Assembly (NCBI RefSeq): GCF_947581915.1
Contig: NZ_CANPWG010000047.1
Location: forward strand, 22,559-86,558
Reading direction: 5' to 3'
Length of the DNA: 64,000 nt
Source of the DNA: Candidatus Palauibacter scopulicola
GTDB lineage: Bacteria > Gemmatimonadota > Gemmatimonadetes > Palauibacterales > Palauibacteraceae
The notes under the pieces are model-generated. The model saw only the letters and a program-made list of their open reading frames with translations. It searched no databases and had not been told where the DNA came from. Shown here piece after piece: positions 57,270 through 64,000 of this stretch. A program made the translations under genes and the position numbers. Within the stretch, counting starts at the first letter, position 1. Each line of letters begins with the position of its first letter.

Positions 57270-57290
57270 CCTCCGAAGCAAAGCCGCCGC

Positions 57291-58790
57291 TCAGAGCTTC
57301 TCGGGATTCTCCTGGAAGAAGGGCCGCCACTTCTCCTCGGGCGAGGGCGGCGTGAGGAGGCTCACGACGATCAGGAGTCCGAGCGAGATGAGGACGCCGG
57401 GGATCACGATGTAGTCGCTGGAAGCGAAGTCGAACGCGGTCCCCCCGATCGTGGCGGTGAAGTCCACACCGAACCGCGACAGGAGCGCGATCCCCACGAT
57501 GCTTCCGAGTCCACCCGCGATACACGCCACGCCACCCTGCGGCGTCACGCGGCGCCACAGGAAGGCGGCGAGGAGCGCAGGCGTGAGACTCGCCCCGACG
57601 AGGGAATACGCGTAGAGCGCCATCGCGAGCACGGTGTCGAACTGCGTCAGCAGCACGAGCCCCAGCCCGCCGAACAGGACGACGCACAGGCGCTGCAGCG
57701 CCAGCTTCCGCCCTTCGCTCGCGTCCGGATCCACGAAGCGTTCGTAGAGGTCCCGGCTCACGTTCGTCGAGGGCACGAGCAGGAAGGTGTTGCCCGTCGA
57801 GAGCACGATCGCGACCGCCGCGGCGAGGAGAATCGCGCCCCCGACGATCGGCAGCCCGTTGGCGGCGATGTGAAGGATGATCGTCTCCGACGCGGCGCGG
57901 CCGACCAGAGACACCTGCTCCGGGTCCGCGAGTTCCGGGAAGACCGCCCGGCCCACGATCGCGATCAGCGCCAGCGTCGTCTCGATGAAGACGACCCCGA
58001 GGAACATGCCGACCACGGCCTTCTTGGCCGACCCGGCGTCCTTTGCCGAGAAGAACTTCTGGTACATCCCGCTCTCGCCGAGGATGAGCAGGAAGGTGGG
58101 CATCGCGACGCCGATGACCCAGAGCACGTTGTGTCCCCCGAGGATCGTGAGATGCTGCTCCGGCAGTGCGGCCGCGATCTCCCCGACCCCGCCGTTCGAG
58201 AACACGAGATAGGGGAGGCCGATGACGATGCCGAGGGTGATGATGATCCCGTTCAGGAGATCGACGGAGACGATGGACACCATCCCGGCGAGCGCCGTGA
58301 ACGCCACGATCGTGACGCAGGTGATGATCATCCCGGTCGTGGGCGAGATCGCGCCGTCGGTGACGATGCTCAGGATCCAGCCGCCGCCCCGGAACTGGTA
58401 GGCGGCGATCGTGACGTAGGCGAGGATGATCGCGACCGTGCCGAGGATACGCGCCGCCGCGTTGTAGCGCTGTTCGAGCAGGTCCGGGACGGTGTACTTC
58501 GCGATCGAGCGCACGCGGGGCGCCAGGTAGAAGGCGACGAGGAGCCCGACCCAGGCGCCGAAGGAGAACCACAGCTCCGCGATCCCCGTGCGGTAGGCCA
58601 GCCCGGCCCCGCCGAAGAGCGACCCCGAGCCGATCCAGGTGCAGATGAGCGTCCCCACGAGGAGCGCCACCGGCACGTTCCGGCCCGCCACCATGAAGTC
58701 CGCGTGACTCTTGATCTGCCGGGAGCGCCACACGCCGATCCCGATGAGGATGAGCGGGTAGCCGAAGACGGCGATCGTCAGCAGGTCCAT
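57291..58790 (-). CDS. sodium:solute symporter (SSS family)
   Basis: A 499-residue protein with about 13 hydrophobic helices. Family motifs are the N-terminal DFMVAGRNVPVALLVGTL, the TWIGSGSLFGGAG Na+-site-like segment, and VIVLSTGNTFLLVPSTNVSRDLYERF. The substrate is unknown; the family includes carriers of sugars, proline, urea and carboxylates. It is followed on the same strand by no other gene and preceded 3 bases upstream by the PspA-like gene's stop. The stop codon faces the K+ channel gene across 21 bases without a visible terminator. Confidence 0.93.
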   Translation of the reverse strand: MDLLTIAVFGYPLILIGIGVWRSRQIKSHADFMVAGRNVPVALLVGTLICTWIGSGSLFGGAGLAYRTGIAELWFSFGAWVGLLVAFYLAPRVRSIAKYTVPDLLEQRYNAAARILGTVAIILAYVTIAAYQFRGGGWILSIVTDGAISPTTGMIITCVTIVAFTALAGMVSIVSVDLLNGIIITLGIVIGLPYLVFSNGGVGEIAAALPEQHLTILGGHNVLWVIGVAMPTFLLILGESGMYQKFFSAKDAGSAKKAVVGMFLGVVFIETTLALIAIVGRAVFPELADPEQVSLVGRAASETIILHIAANGLPIVGGAILLAAAVAIVLSTGNTFLLVPSTNVSRDLYERFVDPDASEGRKLALQRLCVVLFGGLGLVLLTQFDTVLAMALYAYSLVGASLTPALLAAFLWRRVTPQGGVACIAGGLGSIVGIALLSRFGVDFTATIGGTAFDFASSDYIVIPGVLISLGLLIVVSLLTPPSPEEKWRPFFQENPEKL

Positions 58791-58793
58791 CCG

Positions 58794-59462
58794 CTACTCC
58801 CCTTTCGACATGCGACGCTTCAACTCCTCGAGCATCGCGTCCGCCCGCGCCTCCCGCAGTTCGCGCTCGGCCACGAAGTCCCGCTGCGGCGCGCCGGCCA
58901 TCGGATCGAGCGCCTCGTCCACCTGGCGGCGCGCGTCGTCGAGGTCGCTCTTTCCCTCCATCTTCTCGGCCATGCGGTCGAACGCATCCACCGAGTCGAG
59001 CCGGTCGGAGGAGTGCTGGATCGCCTGCGCGCGCCGTTGCTGCACGCTGAGCGAATCCCGCCGCGCCATGGCGCTCTTCAACTGTTCCGCGCCCTGCGCC
59101 GCTTCGGCCTTCTGCTGCTGGAGTTCGGCTTGCGTCCCCTCGGCCTTGAGAACGAGCACCTCGAGCCGCTGGCGGTGCCGCGCCGCGAACCGGTTCGCGA
59201 CCTCCACCGTCTCGGCATCCCCGATCTCCGCGGCCTTCGCCGCGCGCCGCTCGGCGACGCGGGCCGCCTCCCCTTCCTTGTCGGCCTGGCGCACCTGCGA
59301 CTCCAGCAGCCCCTCGAGTTCGGAGATCCGCGCCCGCGTATCGACGAGTTCCTGGCGCATGGCGCGGATGACGCGGTCGATGTCGTCCTCGGACGCCCCG
59401 GGCTGCTTCGCCTCCATCCGGTCGAGCGCCTCGTCGACCATCTGCCTGAGTTTTCTGAACAT
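58794..59462 (-). CDS. PspA/IM30-like coiled-coil protein
   Basis: A 222-residue, almost wholly helical and charged protein. Residues 1-30 (MFRKLRQMVDEALDRMEAK) form an amphipathic start, and long heptad stretches cover 35-150 (ISELEGLLESQVRQADKEGE and QAELQQQKAEAAQGAEQL). The size and pattern are like PspA/IM30 (Vipp1) family proteins, which coat and protect stressed membranes, but no signature of that family is certain. It starts with ATG at 59462 and ends 3 bases before the SSS symporter start, so it may be co-expressed with that carrier. Other coiled-coil proteins are possible. Confidence 0.6.
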   Translation of the reverse strand: MFRKLRQMVDEALDRMEAKQPGASEDDIDRVIRAMRQELVDTRARISELEGLLESQVRQADKEGEAARVAERRAAKAAEIGDAETVEVANRFAARHRQRLEVLVLKAEGTQAELQQQKAEAAQGAEQLKSAMARRDSLSVQQRRAQAIQHSSDRLDSVDAFDRMAEKMEGKSDLDDARRQVDEALDPMAGAPQRDFVAERELREARADAMLEELKRRMSKGE

Positions 59463-59472
59463 GGCCCCGCGT

Positions 59473-59517
59473 CTAGTGTAGCTCGGTGACTCCTGGGTTT
59501 GTGCGACAGTACACTAG
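59473..59517. promoter_or_regulatory. inverted repeat between divergent genes, candidate operator
   Basis: CTAGTGTA (59473-59480) and TACACTAG (59510-59517) are perfect inverted copies 29 bases apart. They lie in the 117-bp gap between the PspA-like gene (minus) and the copper ATPase gene (plus). The TACA/TGTA cores resemble half-sites of BlaI/CopY-type winged-helix repressors, but no such regulator is in the window. Confidence 0.4.
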
Positions 59518-59579
59518 CAGCCCCCGGCAAAACGCCGCCACCGCCGGGGAAGGGATCTCACGCCGTTAGCGGCGGAAGG

Positions 59580-61934
59580 ATGACGATGGACGGATCGACC
59601 GCCACACCGACCCCTGAGCGGAGGACCTATCGGATCTCCGGCATGCACTGTGCCGGTTGCGTCGGCTCCGTTGAGAGGAGCCTCAACGCGGTCGACGGCG
59701 TGGAGGCTGCGGTGAGCCTGCCCGCCGAATCCGCGACGCTGACGCTCACCCGGGACGTGGGCTTCGAGGAACTCGCCGCGGCCGTCGAAGGGGCCGGCTA
59801 CGAGATCGAACCCATCGCGGACGTGGACCGCGGAGAGGCGGAGCGCTCGCGCCTCGCGGAGGCGGAAGCCCGCTCGCGCGAGGCGCGGAAAACCATGTGG
59901 ACCGCGTGGGCGCTCACCGTCCCGGCCATGGTGTGGATGCTGCCGGAGATGTTCGCGGGCCTGCGCTGGCCATCGCCCCTCGTCTTCGACCTGGGCGTCA
60001 CGCTGCTCGGGGCCGCCGTCCTCGCCGGGCCGGGGGGACCGACGTTGCGCAGCGCGTGGCGTTCGGCGCGGGGCCGCACGCCGAACATGGATGTCCTCAT
60101 CGCGCTCGGGGCCGGCGTCTCCGTACTCACGGGGGCGTGGGCGGTCCTCCACGTGCTCGGGTTCGCCCCGATGATCATGAACTTCGCGCCGGTGGGCGCG
60201 ATGATCGCCGCCATCCACCTCACGGGCCGCTACGTGGAGGCAAAGGCGCGCGGGCGGTCCTCGTCGGCGATCCAGGCGCTGCTGTCGCTCGAGGCGCCGA
60301 TGGCCCGCGTGGAGCGGGAGGGCGCCCAACTCGAGATCCCGACCCGCGACGTCGCGGTGGGCGACGTGATGATCATCCGCCCGGGCGAGAAGATCCCCAC
60401 GGATGGCGTCGTCCTCGATGGGAGGAGCGCGGTCGATGAGTCGCTCGCGACGGGAGAGTCGATTCCGGTCGAGAAGGAACCGGGGTCCTCCGTCCTCGGT
60501 TCGACCGTCAATCACTCCGGGGCGCTGCGCGTGCGGGCGACGGGCGTGGGCGAGGACACCTTCCTGTCCAATGTCATCCGCCTCGTGGAGGAGGCGCAGG
60601 CGAGCAAGGTCCCGATCCAGGAGTTCGCGGACCGGGTGACCGCCATCTTCGTGCCCGTCATCCTCGTCGTCGCGCTGGCGGCCTTCGCGGGCTGGTTCGT
60701 CGTGCCCGGAATCTTCACGGACGCCGCGCGCTGGGCGTCGGGATTCATCCCGTGGGTGAACCCCGAGTTGGGCCGCCTCTCGCTCGCGCTCTACGCGGCG
60801 GTCGCGGTGCTCGTCATCGCCTGCCCCTGCGCGCTCGGACTCGCCACCCCCACGGCGCTCATGGTGGGCACCGGCCTCGGGGCCACGCGCGGCGTCCTCA
60901 TCCGCGACGGAGCCGCCGTCCAGACGCTGGACCGGGCGGACACCCTCGTCTTCGACAAGACCGGCACCCTCACCCGCGGCGCCCCCCGCGTGGTCGACGT
61001 TCTCGTGCACGCCGGTCCGGCGGTGGATCCGGCGCGCGCGGCGATCGACGACGGGAGTCCGGCCGATGCGAGCGCGGCTGATGCCGAGGCCCGGCTGCTC
61101 GAGCTCGCCGCCGCAGTGGAAGACGCCTCGGAACATCCGCTCGCCCGCGCCGTCGTCGACGAGGCGCGCGGCCGCGGCATCCCCTTCTCCCGTGCCAGCG
61201 GCGTGGAGGCCCGGGTCGGGATGGGCATCGTGGGCGAGGTCGATGGCCAGCGTGTCTCCGTGGGGAGCGCGCGGCTGCTGCGCGAGGAGGGCATCGCGGA
61301 GGAGGACATCGCCGAGGTGGAGCGGCGTTTCCGCGACGCCGCGCGCACGATCGCCTGGGTGGCCGCCGGCGGGCGGCTGCTCGGCGCGATCGCGATCGCC
61401 GACCCGGTGAAGGACGACGCACGGGAAACCCTCCTCGAGCTGAGCCGCCGCGGCTTCCGGACCGTGATGCTCACCGGCGATCATGAAGCCGTGGCGGCCG
61501 CCGTCGCCGAGCATCTCGGCATCGACGACTTCCGGGCCGGGCTGCTCCCCGCCGACAAGGTCGAGGCCGTGCGGCAACTCCGCGCCGAGGGGCGCACCGT
61601 GGCCTTCGTCGGCGACGGGATCAATGACGCCCCGGCGCTCAAGGCGGCCGACGTCGGCATCGCCGTGGGCACCGGCACCGACATCGCGATCGAAGCCGCG
61701 GACATCACCCTCGTGCAGGGCGACCTGCGCTCCGTGCTGCGCGCGACGAAGCTCTCCCGCGCCACCTTCCGCAAGATCCGCGAGAACCTCTTCTGGGCCT
61801 ACGTCTACAACGTCGTCGCGATCCCCGTCGCCTTCCTCGGCCTTCTCCACCCCGTGCTCGCGGAGGCCGCCATGGCCCTGAGTTCGATCTCCGTCGTCAC
61901 GAACGCGAACCGCCTCCGCCGCACCCGCCTGTAG
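59580..61934 (+). CDS. copA: copper-type P1B-ATPase
   Basis: A 784-residue heavy-metal efflux pump. The N-terminal metal-binding domain has GMHCAGC at residues 21-27. Transmembrane helix 6 has the CPC motif (VIACPCALGLATPT), which selects Cu+ or Ag+. The actuator motif is TGESIPVEKEPGS, the phosphorylated Asp is in DKTGTLTRG, the nucleotide-binding site has SEHPLARAV and GDGINDAPALKAADVGIA. The CPC motif and HMA domain support copper export. The start at the ATG at 59580 has GGCGGAAGG directly upstream. Regulation by metal through the upstream inverted repeat is possible. Confidence 0.96.
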   Translation: MTMDGSTATPTPERRTYRISGMHCAGCVGSVERSLNAVDGVEAAVSLPAESATLTLTRDVGFEELAAAVEGAGYEIEPIADVDRGEAERSRLAEAEARSREARKTMWTAWALTVPAMVWMLPEMFAGLRWPSPLVFDLGVTLLGAAVLAGPGGPTLRSAWRSARGRTPNMDVLIALGAGVSVLTGAWAVLHVLGFAPMIMNFAPVGAMIAAIHLTGRYVEAKARGRSSSAIQALLSLEAPMARVEREGAQLEIPTRDVAVGDVMIIRPGEKIPTDGVVLDGRSAVDESLATGESIPVEKEPGSSVLGSTVNHSGALRVRATGVGEDTFLSNVIRLVEEAQASKVPIQEFADRVTAIFVPVILVVALAAFAGWFVVPGIFTDAARWASGFIPWVNPELGRLSLALYAAVAVLVIACPCALGLATPTALMVGTGLGATRGVLIRDGAAVQTLDRADTLVFDKTGTLTRGAPRVVDVLVHAGPAVDPARAAIDDGSPADASAADAEARLLELAAAVEDASEHPLARAVVDEARGRGIPFSRASGVEARVGMGIVGEVDGQRVSVGSARLLREEGIAEEDIAEVERRFRDAARTIAWVAAGGRLLGAIAIADPVKDDARETLLELSRRGFRTVMLTGDHEAVAAAVAEHLGIDDFRAGLLPADKVEAVRQLRAEGRTVAFVGDGINDAPALKAADVGIAVGTGTDIAIEAADITLVQGDLRSVLRATKLSRATFRKIRENLFWAYVYNVVAIPVAFLGLLHPVLAEAAMALSSISVVTNANRLRRTRL

Positions 61935-62014
61935 CGACGTTGCCTTTGCCCCTTCCGGCGCGCATCATAGGCGCCGGTTCGACGGTTCATCCGGTTTCTT
62001 CCGAGAGAGGTTCG

Positions 62015-62356
62015 ATGGCGTCACGCTGGGTCGGTCTCGCGCTGGGACTCTGGTTCCTGGGCGCCCCGTTCATCTGGGGATACCCGTTCGGTTTCCTGTG
62101 GTGGCACAGCGTGGTACTCGGCGGTTCCATCCTCGTCGTCACCATCACCTTCAACCTCGGCATCAACCGGATCAGCGGATGGGGACTCATCGCCCTCGGC
62201 GCCTACAGCATGCTGTCGCCCTTCATCCACGGATATCTCGCCAACGCCCAGGCCCTGTTCAACGACCTCATCTTCGGCGTCATCACCGTAGGCACGGGCA
62301 CCGCGATGGGCGGAGCGGGCATCGAACACTCCGACGAGGTCCCCAGCACCGCCTGA
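62015..62356 (+). CDS. SPW-repeat-type small membrane protein
   Basis: A 113-residue protein with about four hydrophobic helices. The repeat units GLWFLGAPFIWGYP and LGAYSMLSPFIHGYLAN resemble the SPW-type repeat (motif around a Ser/Ala-Pro-aromatic turn), found in small membrane proteins of unknown function. The ATG at 62015 has GAGAGAGG just upstream. It lies 80 bases after the copper ATPase on the same strand and may share its mRNA. Nothing in the sequence shows metal handling. Confidence 0.75.
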   Translation: MASRWVGLALGLWFLGAPFIWGYPFGFLWWHSVVLGGSILVVTITFNLGINRISGWGLIALGAYSMLSPFIHGYLANAQALFNDLIFGVITVGTGTAMGGAGIEHSDEVPSTA

Positions 62357-62367
62357 CCCCGGCGGTG

Positions 62368-63816
62368 TCAGTTGTCGCAGCGGCGTAAGTCCCGGCCGGA
62401 GCGGTCTTCGGGCTCGAGGACGAGGAGGACGCGGGCCTGCCCGGCCTCCGAGACGACGACCCGCGGCGTCGGCGACCCGAAGCCGCCGCAGTCGGCCCGC
62501 ACCTGGTACGAGCCGGGCGGCAGGTCCTCCATCGCGAAGCGGCCGGCAGCATCGGTCACGACTCGGATGTCGGTGCCGACCAGTATGACGGGCACGGCCG
62601 GGAACCCCCGCCCCGTGTTCCCGTTCACGACCCGCCCGGCGACCGATCCCGGCATCGTGACGGGGACGACCAGGCGCGCCGCGGCGCCGGGTTCGGCGCG
62701 GAGAGTGGCGACCTCGCCCGGTTGGGGACCGTACGAGGGCACCAGTGTGACATCAGTGCCCGACGGGAGATCGCAGAGCCGGAAGCGGCCGGTCGAGTCG
62801 GACCGCACTTCGGTTTCGGGGAGTGACCCCGCCTGGTCGGCCCGCGCGAACGACGCCCGTACGCGGGCCGCCGGCAGCCGCACCTCGGTGAGCCGGTCCT
62901 CGACGATCCCGTCCAGCGTCACTGCACCGACACCGCCGACCGGCTCGCAGAGCCTTACGTCGATCTGCGGCACGTGTCCCCCCAACTGCGCCATCCAGTT
63001 GGACCACAGGATGATGACGCCGCAGTAGATCGTGATGTCGTTGAGCGCGAAGAGCGGGATCGGCGACGAAGGCTGGTAGAATTCGGCGGCACCCAGATCC
63101 GTCACGGACAGTTCGTCCAACAGGTACGCGGCCGGCCCCACAGGGGACTGGTACGTGCCGGCCGGATTGATCGACGCCGGCTTGCTGGTCCCCCAGCCAG
63201 ACACTTCGCCGATGAACTTCCGGTCGTACCAGACCTGCACCGTGGGACAGCGGGACAGGGGCGCACGCTGCTGCAGGTTTGACAGGAAGTGCGGCAACCG
63301 GGTGAAGCCCGCGCTTTGGGTTCTGATCCACTCCGGCTCGAAGTACGTGCCCCAGCCCTCCTCCAGCCGATCGTAGAAGCCCGTCTCGACCAAGCGGAGC
63401 GGCCGGCCCTCGACATCCACTTCCAGCGGTTCCATCGCGACCGGGTCCAGCGATAGCCGCACATCGAGCGGGGCCGGCTCGTCAGGCCCCACTTCCAGCG
63501 GCACGCTGTACGCGGCGAACCCGATGCGCCGCACGCCGAGCACATACTCACCCGGCGCGATGCCGTCGAAGGAGAAGGCGCCGCTCGCGCCCGTAACGGT
63601 TTCAGCCACTGCGACGTCCCCTCCCGCCAGCCGAACGGCGGCGCCCTCGACGGGCACGCCGGTGTCCTCGGCGCGGACCACGCCCGCCACCCGGCCCGCT
63701 TCCTGCCCCGCGGCCGCCATCGGCCACCCGGCGGTCAGCGCGAACGCCATGAACGCCAACCGCCGCGTCACGCCTCGCCCGCACGACCGCGCGATGCCTG
63801 TCGCACTGGCGCCCAT
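62368..63816 (-). CDS. secreted carboxypeptidase-regulatory-like domain protein
   Basis: A 482-residue exported protein with a signal peptide (LAFMAFALTAGWPMAAAGQ). Residues 43-120 form a CarboxypepD_reg-like beta-sandwich (VAGVVRAEDTGVPVEGAAV, then SFDGIAPGEYVLGVRRIGF). A region of about 130-280 resembles a TonB-receptor plug without a barrel (PHFLSNLQQRAPLS, then LLDELSVTDLGAAEFYQPSS). Two more beta-sandwich repeats (about 290-370 and 385-460) end the protein. Such plug-like proteins without a barrel are common in Gemmatimonadota and their role is unknown. The ATG has AGAGGGAGG upstream. Confidence 0.8.
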   Translation of the reverse strand: MGASATGIARSCGRGVTRRLAFMAFALTAGWPMAAAGQEAGRVAGVVRAEDTGVPVEGAAVRLAGGDVAVAETVTGASGAFSFDGIAPGEYVLGVRRIGFAAYSVPLEVGPDEPAPLDVRLSLDPVAMEPLEVDVEGRPLRLVETGFYDRLEEGWGTYFEPEWIRTQSAGFTRLPHFLSNLQQRAPLSRCPTVQVWYDRKFIGEVSGWGTSKPASINPAGTYQSPVGPAAYLLDELSVTDLGAAEFYQPSSPIPLFALNDITIYCGVIILWSNWMAQLGGHVPQIDVRLCEPVGGVGAVTLDGIVEDRLTEVRLPAARVRASFARADQAGSLPETEVRSDSTGRFRLCDLPSGTDVTLVPSYGPQPGEVATLRAEPGAAARLVVPVTMPGSVAGRVVNGNTGRGFPAVPVILVGTDIRVVTDAAGRFAMEDLPPGSYQVRADCGGFGSPTPRVVVSEAGQARVLLVLEPEDRSGRDLRRCDN

Positions 63817-63922
63817 CGTTCAACCTCCCTCTCGAGTTGCCCCGAACTTCCCCTTCCTCCCCTGCTCCGGATCGAAATCTGACACCTGCGGGCGGCGGGT
63901 GCGAGTAGCACCGCCGGACCTC

Positions 63923-63940
63923 ACGTTCCCGCGGGAACGT
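63923..63940. promoter_or_regulatory. 18-bp perfect palindrome, candidate operator or hairpin
   Basis: ACGTTCCCGCGGGAACGT is its own reverse complement. It lies about 107 bases upstream of the carboxypeptidase-regulatory-like gene, in a region that turns AT-rich towards the window end. On the minus strand, a TTGCGA/TAGCTA pair with a 16-base spacer just upstream could be a weak promoter. A repressor site is one reading; the end of a gene beyond the edge is another. Confidence 0.45.
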
Positions 63941-64000
63941 CTCCTAGCTAGTTCTCGTCCGCAAACTCGCAAGTTGTTGATGTATTGTTAGATGTATCAC

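Overview
The window is a densely packed, GC-rich bacterial chromosome segment. Frequent GTG and TTG starts, many ATGA/GTGA stop-start overlaps, 6-bladed beta-propeller lipoproteins, a carboxypeptidase-regulatory-like secreted protein and a DbpA-domain protein together suggest the phylum Gemmatimonadota. That assignment is an inference from gene content, because no rRNA gene is present. No mobile element, CRISPR array or prophage was seen, and one tRNA-Leu(UAG) is present.

Layout. 1-4740 (minus) is an envelope or sensory island: three beta-propeller proteins (one cut by the left edge, one broken by a frameshift), a small secreted protein with eight clustered cysteines, and an AraC-like regulator. 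4742-7035 (minus) holds a purine nucleoside phosphorylase coupled to a CNT nucleoside transporter. 7337-15151 (plus) is a proteostasis block: dnaK, a two-PDZ HtrA protease, tRNA-Leu, trigger factor, clpP, clpX and the ribosome-assembly GTPase engB. 15233-19196 (plus) is a four-gene operon of a DUF1214 protein, a PAPS-type sulfotransferase, a short-chain dehydrogenase and an SRPBCC protein, and looks like an uncharacterised lipid or small-molecule pathway.

19201-42446 (minus) is a 23-kb same-strand block. In transcription order it carries comEA, pilB, pilT, pilC, an unknown gene, pilA, three minor pseudopilins, pilMNOPQ, aroC, aroK, topA, xerC, hslV, hslU, argF, an in-frame GcvT-MogA fusion and an NtrC-like regulator with a pseudo-receiver. 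A TonB-like gene lies just upstream. The type IV pilus machine plus ComEA suggests twitching motility and DNA uptake. hslVU adds a second ATP-dependent protease to clpXP.

43446-49287 (plus) encodes threonine degradation to glycine (tdh, kbl), a lipoprotein, rpe, a MoeB-rhodanese fusion and a cobalamin-binding-like protein. 49566-50107 (minus) is a pair of tiny proteins, one ubiquitin-like. 50230-52968 (plus) is a serine-synthesis pair (class V aminotransferase and serA). 52993-54321 (minus) is a Na+/alanine symporter. 54568-57269 (plus) is a catalytically dead DEAD-box-like protein carrying a DbpA RNA-binding domain, overlapping a K+ channel with RCK domains. 57291-59462 (minus) has an SSS symporter and a PspA-like coiled-coil protein. 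59580-62356 (plus) has a copper-type P-ATPase and an SPW membrane protein. 62368-63816 (minus) is a secreted carboxypeptidase-regulatory-like protein.

The strongest candidates for something undescribed are the GcvT-MogA fusion, the pseudo-helicase coupled to a K+ channel, the Cys-rich peptide between propeller proteins, the DUF1214-sulfotransferase operon and the ubiquitin-like mini-operon.
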